A stretch of DNA of 64,000 nucleotides from JBAYJM01 sp041665065 (GCA_041665065.1 JBAYJM010000003.1:8621-72620), one strand, 5' to 3'. Counted from the stretch's first letter, positions 43,347 to 52,868 are shown. Translations and numbers: made by a program. The notes: generated by a model from the letters alone, not told the origin.

Positions 43347-44615
43347 TTAAAAATCTCTTAACTTTTCAACACCCTTTATTTTCTCTATTTTTTCTAAAGC
43401 CTTTGCCTCAATCTGCCTGATACGTTCACGAGTAACATCAAATTCCTGTCCTACTTCTTCAAGCGTATGAGCAACGCCATCTTTAAGGCCAAATCGCATT
43501 TCCAAAACTTTTTGTTCGCGAGGCGTCAATTCAGAAATTACTTGAGAAACATAATCGCGCAAAATCTGAAGCGCGGCAACTCTATCCGGAGTTATTGTTT
43601 TTTGATCTTCGATAAAATCTTCCAAAATACTATCCTCACTGTCATCGCCAACCGGAGTTCCAAGCGAGATAGTTTCTTGAGAAATTTTTATAATATGATT
43701 AACCTTATCAATATCCTCTCCCATTTCTGCTGCAATTTCTTCAGGCATTGGTTCACGACCCAAGTCCTGCACCAAGCGCCTTTCAATCTGCTGGAATTTA
43801 TTGATATTTTCAACCATATGAACAGGAATACGGATTGTCCTGGATTGATCAGCCAAAGATCTTGTAATCGCCTGCCTTATCCACCAAGTCGCATAGGTTG
43901 AAAATTTATAACCACGATGATAATCAAATTTGTCCGCACCTCTAAACAATCCAATATTGCCCTCCTGAATTAAATCTAAGAGCGACATATTCTTCCCGGT
44001 AAATTTCTTGGCGATAGAAACAACAAGCCTTAAATTGGACTTGATTAATTTTTGCCTAGCTTCAATATCACCTCTTTCAATTCTTTTAGCTAAGGAAATT
44101 TCCTCTTCTGTCGTAAGCAATGGCACCTTGCCAATCTCCCTTAAATACATCTGGATTGAATCAGCTGAGATATCTGTTAAGTCCATATCCGGAAGAACTT
44201 TTGATTTTGCCCCTTTTTTCTGTGGCACCACTTCCACCGCTTTTGAAAGAAGGAATCCTTTTTGCTCCTCAACTCTTATGTTGGCATGATCCATTTCTTC
44301 TAAAAATTCTTCATACCTATCAACATACTCTTCCAAATCCGGAAAAGCCATCAGTATTTCCTGCTCAATAACAAAACCGCGCATCCTGCCTTTTTTGATC
44401 AATGACTGTATTGACTCTTCACTTACTTCAAATTGTGTTTTGAGGAATCGACTAACCTTGGCTTTTGGCTTTATTGGCGCTTTTGGCTTTTTGTCATTTT
44501 TAACTTTTTTAACAGCTAAAGCTTTTGGAATCTTTTTTGCCTTAAAGCTGGCTTTCTTTTTAACCACAAAGTGCTTCTTCCCCTTTTTAGGTGTTGCTTT
44601 TTTTTCTTTTGGCAT
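43347..44615 (-). CDS. rpoD: Housekeeping RNA polymerase sigma factor RpoD
   Basis: 422 residues. The first ~55 residues are very rich in Lys, Pro and Ala, a basic extension. A region 1.1-like part follows, then region 1.2 (SIQMYLREIGKVPLLT), region 2 (DLIQEGNIGLFRGADKFDYHRGYKFSTYATWWIRQAI), region 3 and region 4 (TLEEVGQEFDVTRERIRQIEAKAL). It recognises TTGACA/TATAAT, which agrees with the promoters seen. Same strand as dnaG, 127 bases after it, so it may share the dnaG transcript. Confidence 0.96.
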   Translation of the reverse strand: MPKEKKATPKKGKKHFVVKKKASFKAKKIPKALAVKKVKNDKKPKAPIKPKAKVSRFLKTQFEVSEESIQSLIKKGRMRGFVIEQEILMAFPDLEEYVDRYEEFLEEMDHANIRVEEQKGFLLSKAVEVVPQKKGAKSKVLPDMDLTDISADSIQMYLREIGKVPLLTTEEEISLAKRIERGDIEARQKLIKSNLRLVVSIAKKFTGKNMSLLDLIQEGNIGLFRGADKFDYHRGYKFSTYATWWIRQAITRSLADQSRTIRIPVHMVENINKFQQIERRLVQDLGREPMPEEIAAEMGEDIDKVNHIIKISQETISLGTPVGDDSEDSILEDFIEDQKTITPDRVAALQILRDYVSQVISELTPREQKVLEMRFGLKDGVAHTLEEVGQEFDVTRERIRQIEAKALEKIEKIKGVEKLRDF

Positions 44616-44742
44616 CGAAAAAATGATTACAAAATTATTCTATAATTTTGACTCGTGAAGACTAAAAAACGATCTTACCAAAATTATTAATAATATTTTG
44701 ATAAAAATACAGACCAAGATTCACTTCTTCACAAAAATTGAT

Positions 44743-46584
44743 TTAATTGAGTAGCGCTCTGCGCCTGATATATTCATTAAGTTCTGAATATATGCTTTCA
44801 AGTTTTTGGCGGTCGGATTTTTGCTCCGCCTCTTCCAATTGCGCTTTAAGCGCAGTTATTTTGGAATTTATGTAATCCGCTTTTAATATATTTATAAAAT
44901 TTGCCAATTCTTCCCTAATTTCCTTATCACTCAGCCTTGATGACTCATTTTGCGACAATAAAAATGACTCTTCCAAAAATACCTTAAATTCATAATCAGG
45001 GCCTTGATCGTCCAACAACCCATTTAAAGAGTCAAATAGGTCAAAAGTGGTGCCCTGATCGCTAGCACTATTAAACGAATCGATGTTTTTAGTATAGTAC
45101 ATTATGAATTTTTTGTAAAGAATATCCAACTCACCCTGGAACATATCCGTTGGTAATTCGTCTATTAATTTTTGGGCAAAATTAGGAAAAATAAATAGGA
45201 TAGAAAAAATTCTTTGTAAAATAAGATAATTTTTCTCTTTTTTATTCTCCCTCTTAACTATTAGATTACTATTAACCGTATTTATGACCCTATTATTTTG
45301 TTTTATTTTCCCTTTTGGAAATGATTCCCACAATACCTTTTCTGAAACAGAAATTTTATCCGAAAGTTTTTTAAGCCAAAATTCCTGATCTATTTTATTT
45401 GGCAAGCCTATAATTTTTGCCAAATAGTACTTGGCAACATTTTTTTTGTTTTCCGGCAGAGATAAATCATTGTCACTGATTGCTCTGTCTAAAAAATATT
45501 GCATGATAGGTTTGGCTTCCTCAATCGCCCTTTTCCAGTCTTGAGGATTATTGGTTGCGCACTCGCCAGGATCCTTGCCGTAGGGTAAAGTGATAACACT
45601 GACATTCATTTCATTTTGCAGTGCTAAATCAGCGCTTCTCTCGGCTGCGTTTTGGCCAGCCAAATCCATGTCCAAAGCAAGAGCCAAATTTGTAGTAAAC
45701 CTTTTGATTAAAACTATCTGCTCCTGGGTTAACGCCGTACCGGATATTGATGCGACATTTTTTATTCCTGCTTGATGTGAAGGAATCACATCCATATAAC
45801 CTTCAACCAAAATGCATAAATTATTTTTTTTAATATAATTTTTTGCCAGGTTCAATCCAAATAAAACCGCGCTTTTATTATATGTTTCGCTTTGGGGGCT
45901 ATTAATGTATTTAGCCTGTTCTTCCTTGTTTAAAGTTCTACCGCCGAAGCCGACAATTCTACCGTGAATATCTGAAATAGGAAACATTATTCTACCCCTG
46001 AACCTATCATAAAATCCAGACGCGCCATTTCTTTTGACGGTTAAGCCTGCGGAAAACAATTCTCGATCGCTGAAATTCTTTTTTTTCAAAAAATTGATTA
46101 AATTATCCCATTGATCAATTGAATAGCCAATTTTAAAATCTATAATTGACTCCTCAGTTATTTTTCTATCAATTAAATAATCTTTGGCGGCTTTGGCCTG
46201 AGTGGAATCAAGCAAAATTTTATGCCAGTAACGTGCGGTTAAGTCTAAAATTTTAAGCATTATATCATTTTGAGAATCTTTTTTTATGTCGCTAGGCTGA
46301 TAATCAGGCAAAACGACGCCCGTTCTTTTGGCCAAAAGCTTCAATGCTTCACCGAATTCTATACCCTCTACCTTCATAAAAAAACTAAAAAGATCCCCGC
46401 CCTCGCCACAGCCAAAACAACGCCAAATCTGTTTTGACTGATTAACCATAAATGACGAAGTTTTTTCATTATGAAAAGGACAAAGGCCTTTGTGATTGGC
46501 CCCTGCCGGATTTAATTTGACATACTCACCAACCAAATCAACAATGTCAATTCTGGATTTTATTTCATCAACTTCTCGACTCAT
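44743..46584 (-). CDS. dnaG: DNA primase
   Basis: Makes RNA primers for replication. The start at 46584 (MSREVDEIKSRIDIVDLV) gives 613 residues; a longer frame begins inside the preceding gene. Zinc-binding domain: GLCPFHNEKTSSF and RCFGCGEGG (CHC2 type). TOPRIM core: LVEGYMDVIPSHQAG and ALDMDLAGQNAAERS. The C-terminal third should hold the helicase-binding domain and is less conserved. It lies 14 bases after the superoxide reductase gene and before rpoD. Confidence 0.95.
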   Translation of the reverse strand: MSREVDEIKSRIDIVDLVGEYVKLNPAGANHKGLCPFHNEKTSSFMVNQSKQIWRCFGCGEGGDLFSFFMKVEGIEFGEALKLLAKRTGVVLPDYQPSDIKKDSQNDIMLKILDLTARYWHKILLDSTQAKAAKDYLIDRKITEESIIDFKIGYSIDQWDNLINFLKKKNFSDRELFSAGLTVKRNGASGFYDRFRGRIMFPISDIHGRIVGFGGRTLNKEEQAKYINSPQSETYNKSAVLFGLNLAKNYIKKNNLCILVEGYMDVIPSHQAGIKNVASISGTALTQEQIVLIKRFTTNLALALDMDLAGQNAAERSADLALQNEMNVSVITLPYGKDPGECATNNPQDWKRAIEEAKPIMQYFLDRAISDNDLSLPENKKNVAKYYLAKIIGLPNKIDQEFWLKKLSDKISVSEKVLWESFPKGKIKQNNRVINTVNSNLIVKRENKKEKNYLILQRIFSILFIFPNFAQKLIDELPTDMFQGELDILYKKFIMYYTKNIDSFNSASDQGTTFDLFDSLNGLLDDQGPDYEFKVFLEESFLLSQNESSRLSDKEIREELANFINILKADYINSKITALKAQLEEAEQKSDRQKLESIYSELNEYIRRRALLN

Positions 46585-46598
46585 ACCTGATTCAATTT

Positions 46599-46985
46599 TT
46601 ATGCCTTCCAAAGTCCATGCAAATTGCAATATTCTCTTACAATATATTCCTCTTTCGCTAAAGCTTCGGCGGGCAAAGCAAATTCTGCTTCCGGAGCATC
46701 GCCTGGCCTTAGATATTTTCTTAATACTTCATCGCCGGCAATTACTTCAATCCATTCTATATAATGGGATTCTTCCATTGGATGAGCAACTGAGCCGACT
46801 TTAACTTTTATGCCAGTTGCGGTTTTTTCAACTACCGGCACATGCTTTTCCTGTGAGGCATCGACGGTATTAACTTTTTGAAGTTGCATCGGCTGTCCGC
46901 AACACACCAAACCACCACCACCAACATGGACTAACTCAACAATATTTCCGCATGATTCGCATTTGTATATTTGGTTTATTTCCAT
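46599..46985 (-). CDS. Superoxide reductase (desulfoferrodoxin)
   Basis: 128 residues. N-terminal desulforedoxin domain with Cys9, Cys12, Cys28 and Cys29, which binds the first iron, and the superoxide reductase domain with Glu47-Lys48-His49, His68, His74, Cys120 and His123 (HPMEESHYIEW, CNLHGLW). It reduces superoxide to peroxide without making oxygen. The rubrerythrin ten bases upstream can remove the peroxide, so the two form a complete anaerobe-type defence. Confidence 0.95.
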   Translation of the reverse strand: MEINQIYKCESCGNIVELVHVGGGGLVCCGQPMQLQKVNTVDASQEKHVPVVEKTATGIKVKVGSVAHPMEESHYIEWIEVIAGDEVLRKYLRPGDAPEAEFALPAEALAKEEYIVREYCNLHGLWKA

Positions 46986-46995
46986 ATTTTTTTAA

Positions 46996-47589
46996 TTAGT
47001 AATTTTCAGATTTTAACTGATAAAAAGCCTGGGCATGATCACAGGATGGACAAACTTCCGGGGCTTCTTTGCCGAAATGCACATAACCACATTCCCGGCA
47101 GACCCAAAAAACTTCCTCGTCTTTTTTAAAAACTGTGCCAGCCTTTAAATTATCAAGCAACTTCTGATATCTTTCATGGTGATGTTCTTCGGCTTTGGCA
47201 ATTGAGCGAAGTCTGTTGGCAATTTCCGGCAAACCTTCTTTGTCAGCAATTTCTGCAAATTCAGGATACATAGTTGTATGTTCATATGTTTCGCCATCAA
47301 CTGCTGATTGTAAATTTTCTGCTGTAGTTCCTAAAATAAAAGCGTCTTTAGTTAAAATAATTTCCGCAACCTCGTCAGGAAAATCAGCTCCCATTTTTTC
47401 TTTTAAAATTTGAATTGTTTCAAAAAGTTTTTTAGCATGTTCCTTCTCTTGCTCAGCTGTTTCTAAAAAATTACCGGCAATCTGTTCATAACCTTCTTTT
47501 TTTGCCTTGCTGGCATAAAAAGAATAACGATTTCTTGCCTGAGATTCGCCAACATAGGCCTTGGCTAGGCATTTAAGTGTTTCTTGCAT
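46996..47589 (-). CDS. Rubrerythrin
   Basis: 197 residues, full length. N-terminal ferritin-like diiron domain (AYVGESQARNRYSFYASKA, ETAEQEKEHAKKLFE, AKAEEHHHERYQKLL supply the Glu and His ligands) and C-terminal rubredoxin domain (CRECGYV and CPSCDHAQAFY, two CxxC pairs). Acts as a peroxide reductase. First gene of an operon with superoxide reductase, dnaG and rpoD. Confidence 0.96.
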   Translation of the reverse strand: MQETLKCLAKAYVGESQARNRYSFYASKAKKEGYEQIAGNFLETAEQEKEHAKKLFETIQILKEKMGADFPDEVAEIILTKDAFILGTTAENLQSAVDGETYEHTTMYPEFAEIADKEGLPEIANRLRSIAKAEEHHHERYQKLLDNLKAGTVFKKDEEVFWVCRECGYVHFGKEAPEVCPSCDHAQAFYQLKSENY

Positions 47590-47629
47590 GATTTATAGAG
47601 TTAATTTTAATAAAATATATAACCTGAAT

Positions 47630-47652
47630 CCAGCTGAAATAAACACCAGCTG
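47630..47652. promoter_or_regulatory. Direct repeat upstream of rubrerythrin, possible operator
   Basis: CCAGCTG occurs at 47630-47636 and 47646-47652, 16 bases apart, 41 bases or more before the start codon at 47589. Each copy contains the palindrome CAGCTG. Placement near the promoter suggests a regulator site. Confidence 0.3.
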
Positions 47653-47707
47653 TCACAGAGGCAACTTATAAAAACATTTTAACATTAGAACACCTAAAGG
47701 GCAACCG

Positions 47708-47962
47708 CTATTTTATTGCCTTTTCCTGCTTTAAGATCCTGATTTTAGCCATTTCTCCCCTATTATATCCTCCAATTTTACCGTCTGACCTTATAACTCT
47801 ATGACAAGGAATTAATGGATTGTAATTTTTGTTTAAAATATTACCAACAGCGCGATATGCTTTTGGGGAACCAGCCATTTGAGCGACTTGTTTATAAGTC
47901 AAAAATTGCCCCTTTTCTATGTTTTTAACAATATTTAAAATTTTTTGCTTGAATTCTGACAT
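47708..47962 (-). CDS. Alkylguanine-DNA alkyltransferase-like protein (C-terminal domain only)
   Basis: 84 residues, only the DNA-binding domain of the Ogt/MGMT family. The acceptor Cys53 is kept in IPCHRVI, with GQFLTYKQVAQMAGSPKAYRAVG as helix-turn-helix and Arg finger region, and GGYNRGE after it. Alkyltransferase-like proteins (ATL) usually have Trp or Ala in place of the Cys; this one retains it, so it may repair alkylguanine or act as a short transferase. No N-terminal domain is encoded next to it. Confidence 0.9.
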   Translation of the reverse strand: MSEFKQKILNIVKNIEKGQFLTYKQVAQMAGSPKAYRAVGNILNKNYNPLIPCHRVIRSDGKIGGYNRGEMAKIRILKQEKAIK

Positions 47963-48012
47963 GAGAAAATTATATCAGAAACAAATATATTAGCAACATT
48001 TAATTATTACAA

Positions 48013-48050
48013 ACAAAAAAACCCAAAGCAAAAAGGCTTGGGTTTTTTGT
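48013..48050 (-). terminator. Terminator of the esterase gene
   Basis: A- and T-rich stem with the core ACCC/GGGT plus AAGC/GCTT and one bulged A; on the minus strand it ends in seven T. Located nine bases after the esterase stop. Confidence 0.8.
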
Positions 48051-48058
48051 TGGCATAA

Positions 48059-49735
48059 CTATAAAGATAATCCTGTCCCAATAATCTGTAAATCCAAGTT
48101 TCTTTGAAAACCTTGACTATTTTTATTGTCTAAATTTAATAATTGCCTATCTAAAAATAGCGCTGCCTTATTCCAAGAATTAACTCCCAATCGATCATTG
48201 TAATTTCCATATCCCATTAATGGACCTAAAATAAAATTATAAAATTGGGGAAACCATTCGTCTACCATCAAGGGATAGTTTATTTCTAAGAATCCATGGT
48301 TAGATCCGTCATAGTAATTTGTTTCAACACTTGCTCCAACTTTTTTTAAAAGGTTTTCCATCCTTGCTGACTGTGAAAACTCCACAAAGATATCTTTTTT
48401 GCCGTGAACAATCATAAATTTAGGAAAATTACTATTACGAATGGTCGTTGTATTGATATAATTAAGCGGAGAATAAGTCAAATAAACCCCTGGGCTACTT
48501 GAATTATATGCTACTCCTAATAATTTTTGTCCAAGACCAGATACATTTGCTATGGTTGTATACCAAGATTTTACATCGCCTTGACCTTCATTCTCAGGCA
48601 ACTGATTAATTAATTGAGCCAGAACGGCCGATTTATTTTGCACAGCAGGAGCAATCCCATTTTCACCTGGATAAGCCTTGTAAGGATTACCCATATTAGT
48701 AATTAAATCCGAAATTCCATAAAATATTACAGCTGTATTAATTTTACCTCTTGTTTCCGGCATAGTTGCTAACAAATTAGCAAAATGCCCACCAGAGCTT
48801 GATCCAATTAATCCAATCCTTGTTTTATCAATATTATAATTTCTTATGCTTGCATCTGATAGTATCCAGTTTAAAGCTGATTTACAATCTTCAAGCATGT
48901 CAGGTATAAGAGCTGGGCTTAAGCGATAATTATTCGCAATCACAATATATCCCCTATTAGCCAAGTCAACTGCATAATACTTCCACCATTCTTTATTTTC
49001 TAACATGTATCCCCCGCCATGAATAAGTAATATGGTGGGCTTAGGCGAACCCAAATTATAATCTTTAGGGAGATATAAATCTAGTTTTTGCTTAGCAAGA
49101 CTTCCATAACTAATATCCTTTATAATCCTTAAATCTTTTGTAGAATTTTCAATTTTAATTCCATCAAATAAACATCTATAATTACCCAAAGATCTATCAT
49201 TTTCTTGGGCTAAGGTAATGCTTTTTATTGTCTTACCCTTCATGGATGAAATATCTGCATTTCGCTTAAGCCAGCGTCTCAATAAATATTTATTGGACAC
49301 TAAAGGTGTTTTGAATTGATCCTGAGTTGTTATTGGTAATTTAGTGCCATCGGAAAAATCAATGCTTAAACCGCAACCTGGCCCATCAACAATATATGTC
49401 CAAAAGGATAAAATATCACCTGAAGCTACTAAGTGGCCACTATAATTTAACTCTTCTCCCTGGGACCAAGATGAATAAGAATAGTCATTTCCAACCCCAA
49501 GAACGGTGTATATACCAGTAAATGACATCAAAGAACTTCCCTCTTTAGGATAGACGCCAGAATAACTAGTACTTTCAGAAATGGATACATCTCTTATTCC
49601 CCTGTTTGCCGAGTTGGTTAATAAAGGAATAATTATATGAGTGAGTGCTAAAAATCCACAGGCAATAAACACTAAAATAGTTAATAAAATACTAAGTTTA
49701 GTGCCATTTTTTAATTCTACAGATCGAATTTTCAT
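48059..49735 (-). CDS. Membrane-anchored alpha/beta hydrolase (esterase, BD-FAE-like)
   Basis: 558 residues. An N-terminal membrane helix (about 14-38) precedes a ~150-residue region rich in beta-strands (a lectin- or jelly-roll-like domain, about 55-195), then an esterase domain (about 205-510). Oxyanion HGGGYML, nucleophile Ser in GLIGSSSGGHFA, Asp in VHGKKDIFVEF and His in GSNHGFLE form the full catalytic set. Such enzymes remove acyl groups from sugars or lipids at the surface. It lies 16 bases after the zinc-ribbon protein gene. Confidence 0.88.
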   Translation of the reverse strand: MKIRSVELKNGTKLSILLTILVFIACGFLALTHIIIPLLTNSANRGIRDVSISESTSYSGVYPKEGSSLMSFTGIYTVLGVGNDYSYSSWSQGEELNYSGHLVASGDILSFWTYIVDGPGCGLSIDFSDGTKLPITTQDQFKTPLVSNKYLLRRWLKRNADISSMKGKTIKSITLAQENDRSLGNYRCLFDGIKIENSTKDLRIIKDISYGSLAKQKLDLYLPKDYNLGSPKPTILLIHGGGYMLENKEWWKYYAVDLANRGYIVIANNYRLSPALIPDMLEDCKSALNWILSDASIRNYNIDKTRIGLIGSSSGGHFANLLATMPETRGKINTAVIFYGISDLITNMGNPYKAYPGENGIAPAVQNKSAVLAQLINQLPENEGQGDVKSWYTTIANVSGLGQKLLGVAYNSSSPGVYLTYSPLNYINTTTIRNSNFPKFMIVHGKKDIFVEFSQSARMENLLKKVGASVETNYYDGSNHGFLEINYPLMVDEWFPQFYNFILGPLMGYGNYNDRLGVNSWNKAALFLDRQLLNLDNKNSQGFQRNLDLQIIGTGLSL

Positions 49736-49751
49736 AGCTATTAACTAACGT

Positions 49752-50720
49752 TTATCGAGCTGTCGAGGTGGAACTTGTTGTAGCTGTAGTAGACGTCGTG
49801 ACCGGAGTACTCGTAGAAGGGCTTACGGCAGGAATCTTGCCCCAAAAATATCTTTTAGCATCAGGGCCAATATACCAAATATTTCCACCCTTATCATTTT
49901 GAATAAATATTTTACCTTTATTTGCCTGAGCGAATTTAGCATCAAGACCCAACTTTTTAACTGCGACCAGAGGATCGTAATCTGAAAGCATTTCTTGCTT
50001 ATCGCTAAACTTATCGCCATCTGTATCTGCACTGTTTGGATTTGTACCAAGCGCGGTTTCTACGGCATCAGAAAGACCATCACCATCACTATCCGTACCT
50101 GAATTTAAATTACTATCAGCTAAAGAAAATTTCTGTAAATCTTTGCTAGAAATATTTGTAGCAATTTTATTTATGTTTCCAAACATGCCAATAGCCACCG
50201 TTCCCAGTTCTTTATACTTATCATAGTCGCCCATGAGCGCCGATTGTTGATCCATGGAATTTTTTAACTCTTGCATCTTTACATCCAATTCTTTTTGATT
50301 ATCAATTCTGGCCTGATTTAATTGAGCGATTTGAGAATCCCTGCTTGATAAGTTTTGAGTTGCTGTATTTAGATTGCCTTCCGCTTCTTTTAATTTTGTT
50401 TGAAATGTATTAGCAGATTCCAAAAGCTTGGTGTTATCCATGTAAATTCTAACCATATAGGCGACCATCGCTACAAAAATTACAATGATTACTAGATAAA
50501 AAAACCATCTTTGCCAACGCCTTTTTTTAATTTCATGGTGTGTTCTGGCATTTGCCGCCTGAGCCTGCATTTGCATTGTGCTGATCTGAGCCTGCTGTTG
50601 CTGGGGCTGCGGGGCATATTGTGATTGTTGAGGAGCAGGAGCCAGGGCTAAATTTACTCCACAATTTGGACAGATTACCGAGGTATCCGGTATCTGTGCC
50701 TTGCAATTAAAGCAAACCAT
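49752..50720 (-). CDS. Zinc-ribbon membrane protein with calcium-type repeats
   Basis: 322 residues. Zinc ribbon with Cys3, Cys6, Cys17 and Cys20, a Gln-rich linker, one membrane helix (about 69-90), a coiled coil (about 95-170), then two type-3-thrombospondin-like calcium loops (DSDGDGLSDAVE and DTDGDKFSDKQE) and a Thr/Ser-rich end. The ribbon faces the cytoplasm and the calcium loops the outside. A structural or sensing role across the membrane is inferred. Confidence 0.85.
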   Translation of the reverse strand: MVCFNCKAQIPDTSVICPNCGVNLALAPAPQQSQYAPQPQQQQAQISTMQMQAQAANARTHHEIKKRRWQRWFFYLVIIVIFVAMVAYMVRIYMDNTKLLESANTFQTKLKEAEGNLNTATQNLSSRDSQIAQLNQARIDNQKELDVKMQELKNSMDQQSALMGDYDKYKELGTVAIGMFGNINKIATNISSKDLQKFSLADSNLNSGTDSDGDGLSDAVETALGTNPNSADTDGDKFSDKQEMLSDYDPLVAVKKLGLDAKFAQANKGKIFIQNDKGGNIWYIGPDAKRYFWGKIPAVSPSTSTPVTTSTTATTSSTSTAR

Positions 50721-50797
50721 ATTTTTGATTTTCTTAATTATGAGATAAACGCTTTATGATATTATAGCACATATTAATAAAACAAGCTAAATATAGC

Positions 50798-51580
50798 CTA
50801 GGCATATTTTTCAATCCAACCCAAAAAAATCTTTTTTAATTCCCGCAGATGTTTTTTGGACCTGAAAGTATGTGGGGCATTTTTAATAATGCAAAGCTCC
50901 TTAGGTTCAGGCAAAGCTTGATATAAAATTTCAATATGATCCCTTGGTATTGTGCCATCCCTATCACCAGCAACCAAAAGCACCGGCATTGTTAATTTTG
51001 ACACCTCTTTTAAAAGGTTGTATTTCATGCAATCCCTAATAAAGGCCTGGGCCAGTTTTTTTATTTTCTTTGTGTCGGTTGTTTTTAGGCCTTTAAGCCA
51101 GGATATTTTACGGCACACATTAGGATCATCAAAATCGTATTTTTTATGCGATTCATAAACCAATTTCCCGGAAACAACAGTAGATATGGGAGCCAGGAGA
51201 GAAACTTTTTTTGGATTTTTTTGAGCATACATTGAAATGCAAATTCCGCCAAGACTATGTCCAGCCAAGGCAAATGGCTCCTGATACCATGACTGAATTT
51301 TTGACCAGGCAATGACATCCTCAAGGTCTTGGTAATAATTTGTCGCTCTTGCGTTTTCTAAACACCCCTCGCCTTCACCGACCGAATTAGCAACGTCAAA
51401 ACGAACGACTGTAAAATTTTTTTGTCGAAAAGCATCAGCCACTATTTGCAAATGACCCTGTTCTTTAAATCCTCCAAGTCCGTGCATTATAAAAACTAAT
51501 CCATTTTGTTTTTTGTGTTTCTCCACAATAATGGATAAGTTCTTCTTTTTGCGATTTCTAATAAATAATTTTTCCCTCAT
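50798..51580 (-). CDS. Alpha/beta hydrolase
   Basis: 260 residues from the ATG at 51580 (MREKLFIRNRKKKN). An upstream extension of the frame to 51757 runs through tRNA-Ser and is rejected. HGLGGFKEQGH supplies the oxyanion loop, Ser lies in LAGHSLGGICIS, Asp in AGDRDGTIP and His in NAPHTFRS. Resembles the BAAT/serine aminopeptidase-like group of small cytosolic hydrolases. Substrate unknown. Confidence 0.88.
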   Translation of the reverse strand: MREKLFIRNRKKKNLSIIVEKHKKQNGLVFIMHGLGGFKEQGHLQIVADAFRQKNFTVVRFDVANSVGEGEGCLENARATNYYQDLEDVIAWSKIQSWYQEPFALAGHSLGGICISMYAQKNPKKVSLLAPISTVVSGKLVYESHKKYDFDDPNVCRKISWLKGLKTTDTKKIKKLAQAFIRDCMKYNLLKEVSKLTMPVLLVAGDRDGTIPRDHIEILYQALPEPKELCIIKNAPHTFRSKKHLRELKKIFLGWIEKYA

Positions 51581-51596
51581 GCTATGATTTTTACTT

Positions 51597-51683
51597 CGGA
51601 GAAGGGGGGATTTGAACCCCCGAGAGCTTTGACACCCTACTCGCTTTCCAAGCGAGCGCACTAGACCACTATGCGACCTCTCC
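51597..51683 (-). tRNA. tRNA-Ser (GGA)
   Basis: 87 bases with a long variable arm. Acceptor GGAGAGG/CTTCTCC (one G-U), anticodon stem CTCGC/GCGAG with loop TTGGAAA (anticodon GGA), T stem GGGGG/CCCCC with TTCAAAT loop, discriminator G. CCA is not encoded. Confidence 0.95.
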
Positions 51684-51818
51684 ATGCTATAGGCAAGACC
51701 ATCCACCGCTATGGATAACCTATTCTTATTATATGCTACCGTGAGACAACCCTCCAATATATTTTATTAAAATATCTTAAATTTTACATTAAAAAACAAA
51801 CTTTGTCCAATAAAACAA

Positions 51819-51848
51819 AGAACACTTCACACCTGTGTGAAGTGCTCT
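51819..51848 (-). terminator. Terminator of the DsbA-like gene
   Basis: AGAACACTTCACAC pairs with GTGTGAAGTGCTCT (one G-U on the minus strand). The T-run after it is short and interrupted, so it may be a weak terminator. Confidence 0.65.
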
Positions 51849-51860
51849 TCTAAAAAACTT

Positions 51861-52868
51861 TTAATTTGTTGCACAATCTGCAGCAGCAGTATTAGCCGTT
51901 GTGCCTTCACCAAAGCCCGGGGCAGGCGTTGCACTGGACAAGCTAGCCTTAGAACAGGCATCTGGAGCATTATTGAAAGCTCCACAGATCGTCTTTAAAA
52001 GACTGGCGCTATCTCTGGCAGTTTCCACCTGGGCTCCGTTTATTACCAAAGTCGGAGATCCTTGTACGCCATATTTTTCAGCATCTGTTTTATATATATT
52101 GAAAGGAGGATAATTTCCTAGCCATGTCTGCTTATTATTAAAATTTTCAGTAATTTTGAATTCCTTATCGGAACTACTGATACAACTGTCTAATTTTCCT
52201 TGATTGATTCCATTGCTAGCCAAGCAAGAAGCGGAATCACCAGCCTTCAAAAAGCAAGTCAGATATGGCATAAGTTTGTCACCCTGGGTCTTGTCGATAC
52301 AATATTGCTTCAAATTTTCATCTACTTCCTTTTTGTCGTGCATTGCATAATTGACAAATTTCAAACTGAAATCAATTTTATTTCCCAACGCTTCGACGAC
52401 AGGAATTATTCCTTTTTCAATTTGTGTTCCATATGGGCAATAGCTCATAATAAACAATTCCACTTTCGGCTTATTACTTTTGGTTACGTTAGCCGATGCT
52501 TGAGGGGTCTGGGTATTTACCTGCTTATCTGTTGAGGATGAAGGTGAAATATCTATAGCGGCGGGAAAGATTTTTGTTCCGTCTTTGGTTACGTAGGCCT
52601 CAGCCTTTTGCTCGCCCAAACTAATTTGCATTTTATACAAACCACAATTGAAATTTTCAATTGAATCGATTTGTGCGGCCGCTTGCCCTTGAGGCAAATC
52701 TTTATTAACAAAATTTTGCACTACCTGTTTTGCCTTAGCGGCGGTTAAATTCTTGCCGCTGAAAGTCTGCAGACCGTAAACAACGCCTGAAATGATAAGC
52801 ATTATTATAAAGCCCGCAATAAAGCCTACGAGAAAATTTTTTCCTCTTGGCATTTTTGCTTCGTCCAT
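51861..52868 (-). CDS. Membrane-anchored DsbA-like protein with CPYG motif
   Basis: 335 residues. N-terminal membrane helix (about 11-32), a small domain (about 40-110), a Ser/Thr/Gln linker, then a thioredoxin-fold domain (about 133-300) with a helical insert. The active site reads SYCPYGTQIEKG: Cys144 is kept, but the second Cys of CxxC is Gly. Later cysteines (YCIDK, TCFLKAGDSASC, SCISSS) are spaced so that one could be the resolving partner. VQGSPTLVINGAQ holds the cis-Pro. Suggests a monothiol oxidoreductase or isomerase outside the membrane. It lies 11 bases after a second thioredoxin-like gene. Confidence 0.85.
   Translation of the reverse strand: MDEAKMPRGKNFLVGFIAGFIIMLIISGVVYGLQTFSGKNLTAAKAKQVVQNFVNKDLPQGQAAAQIDSIENFNCGLYKMQISLGEQKAEAYVTKDGTKIFPAAIDISPSSSTDKQVNTQTPQASANVTKSNKPKVELFIMSYCPYGTQIEKGIIPVVEALGNKIDFSLKFVNYAMHDKKEVDENLKQYCIDKTQGDKLMPYLTCFLKAGDSASCLASNGINQGKLDSCISSSDKEFKITENFNNKQTWLGNYPPFNIYKTDAEKYGVQGSPTLVINGAQVETARDSASLLKTICGAFNNAPDACSKASLSSATPAPGFGEGTTANTAAADCATN

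Noticed and set aside
44616..44742. AT-rich inverted repeat between dnaG and rpoD as a terminator
   Set aside because: CAAAATTATT and its partner are purely AT and without a T-run; chance is likely.
46585..46629. Longer start of dnaG
   Set aside because: It would begin within the end of the superoxide reductase gene; the family starts near MSREVDEIK.
51581..51757. N-terminal extension of the hydrolase at 50798
   Set aside because: The extension reads through tRNA-Ser(GGA) and shows no domain; the ATG at 51580 starts the fold.
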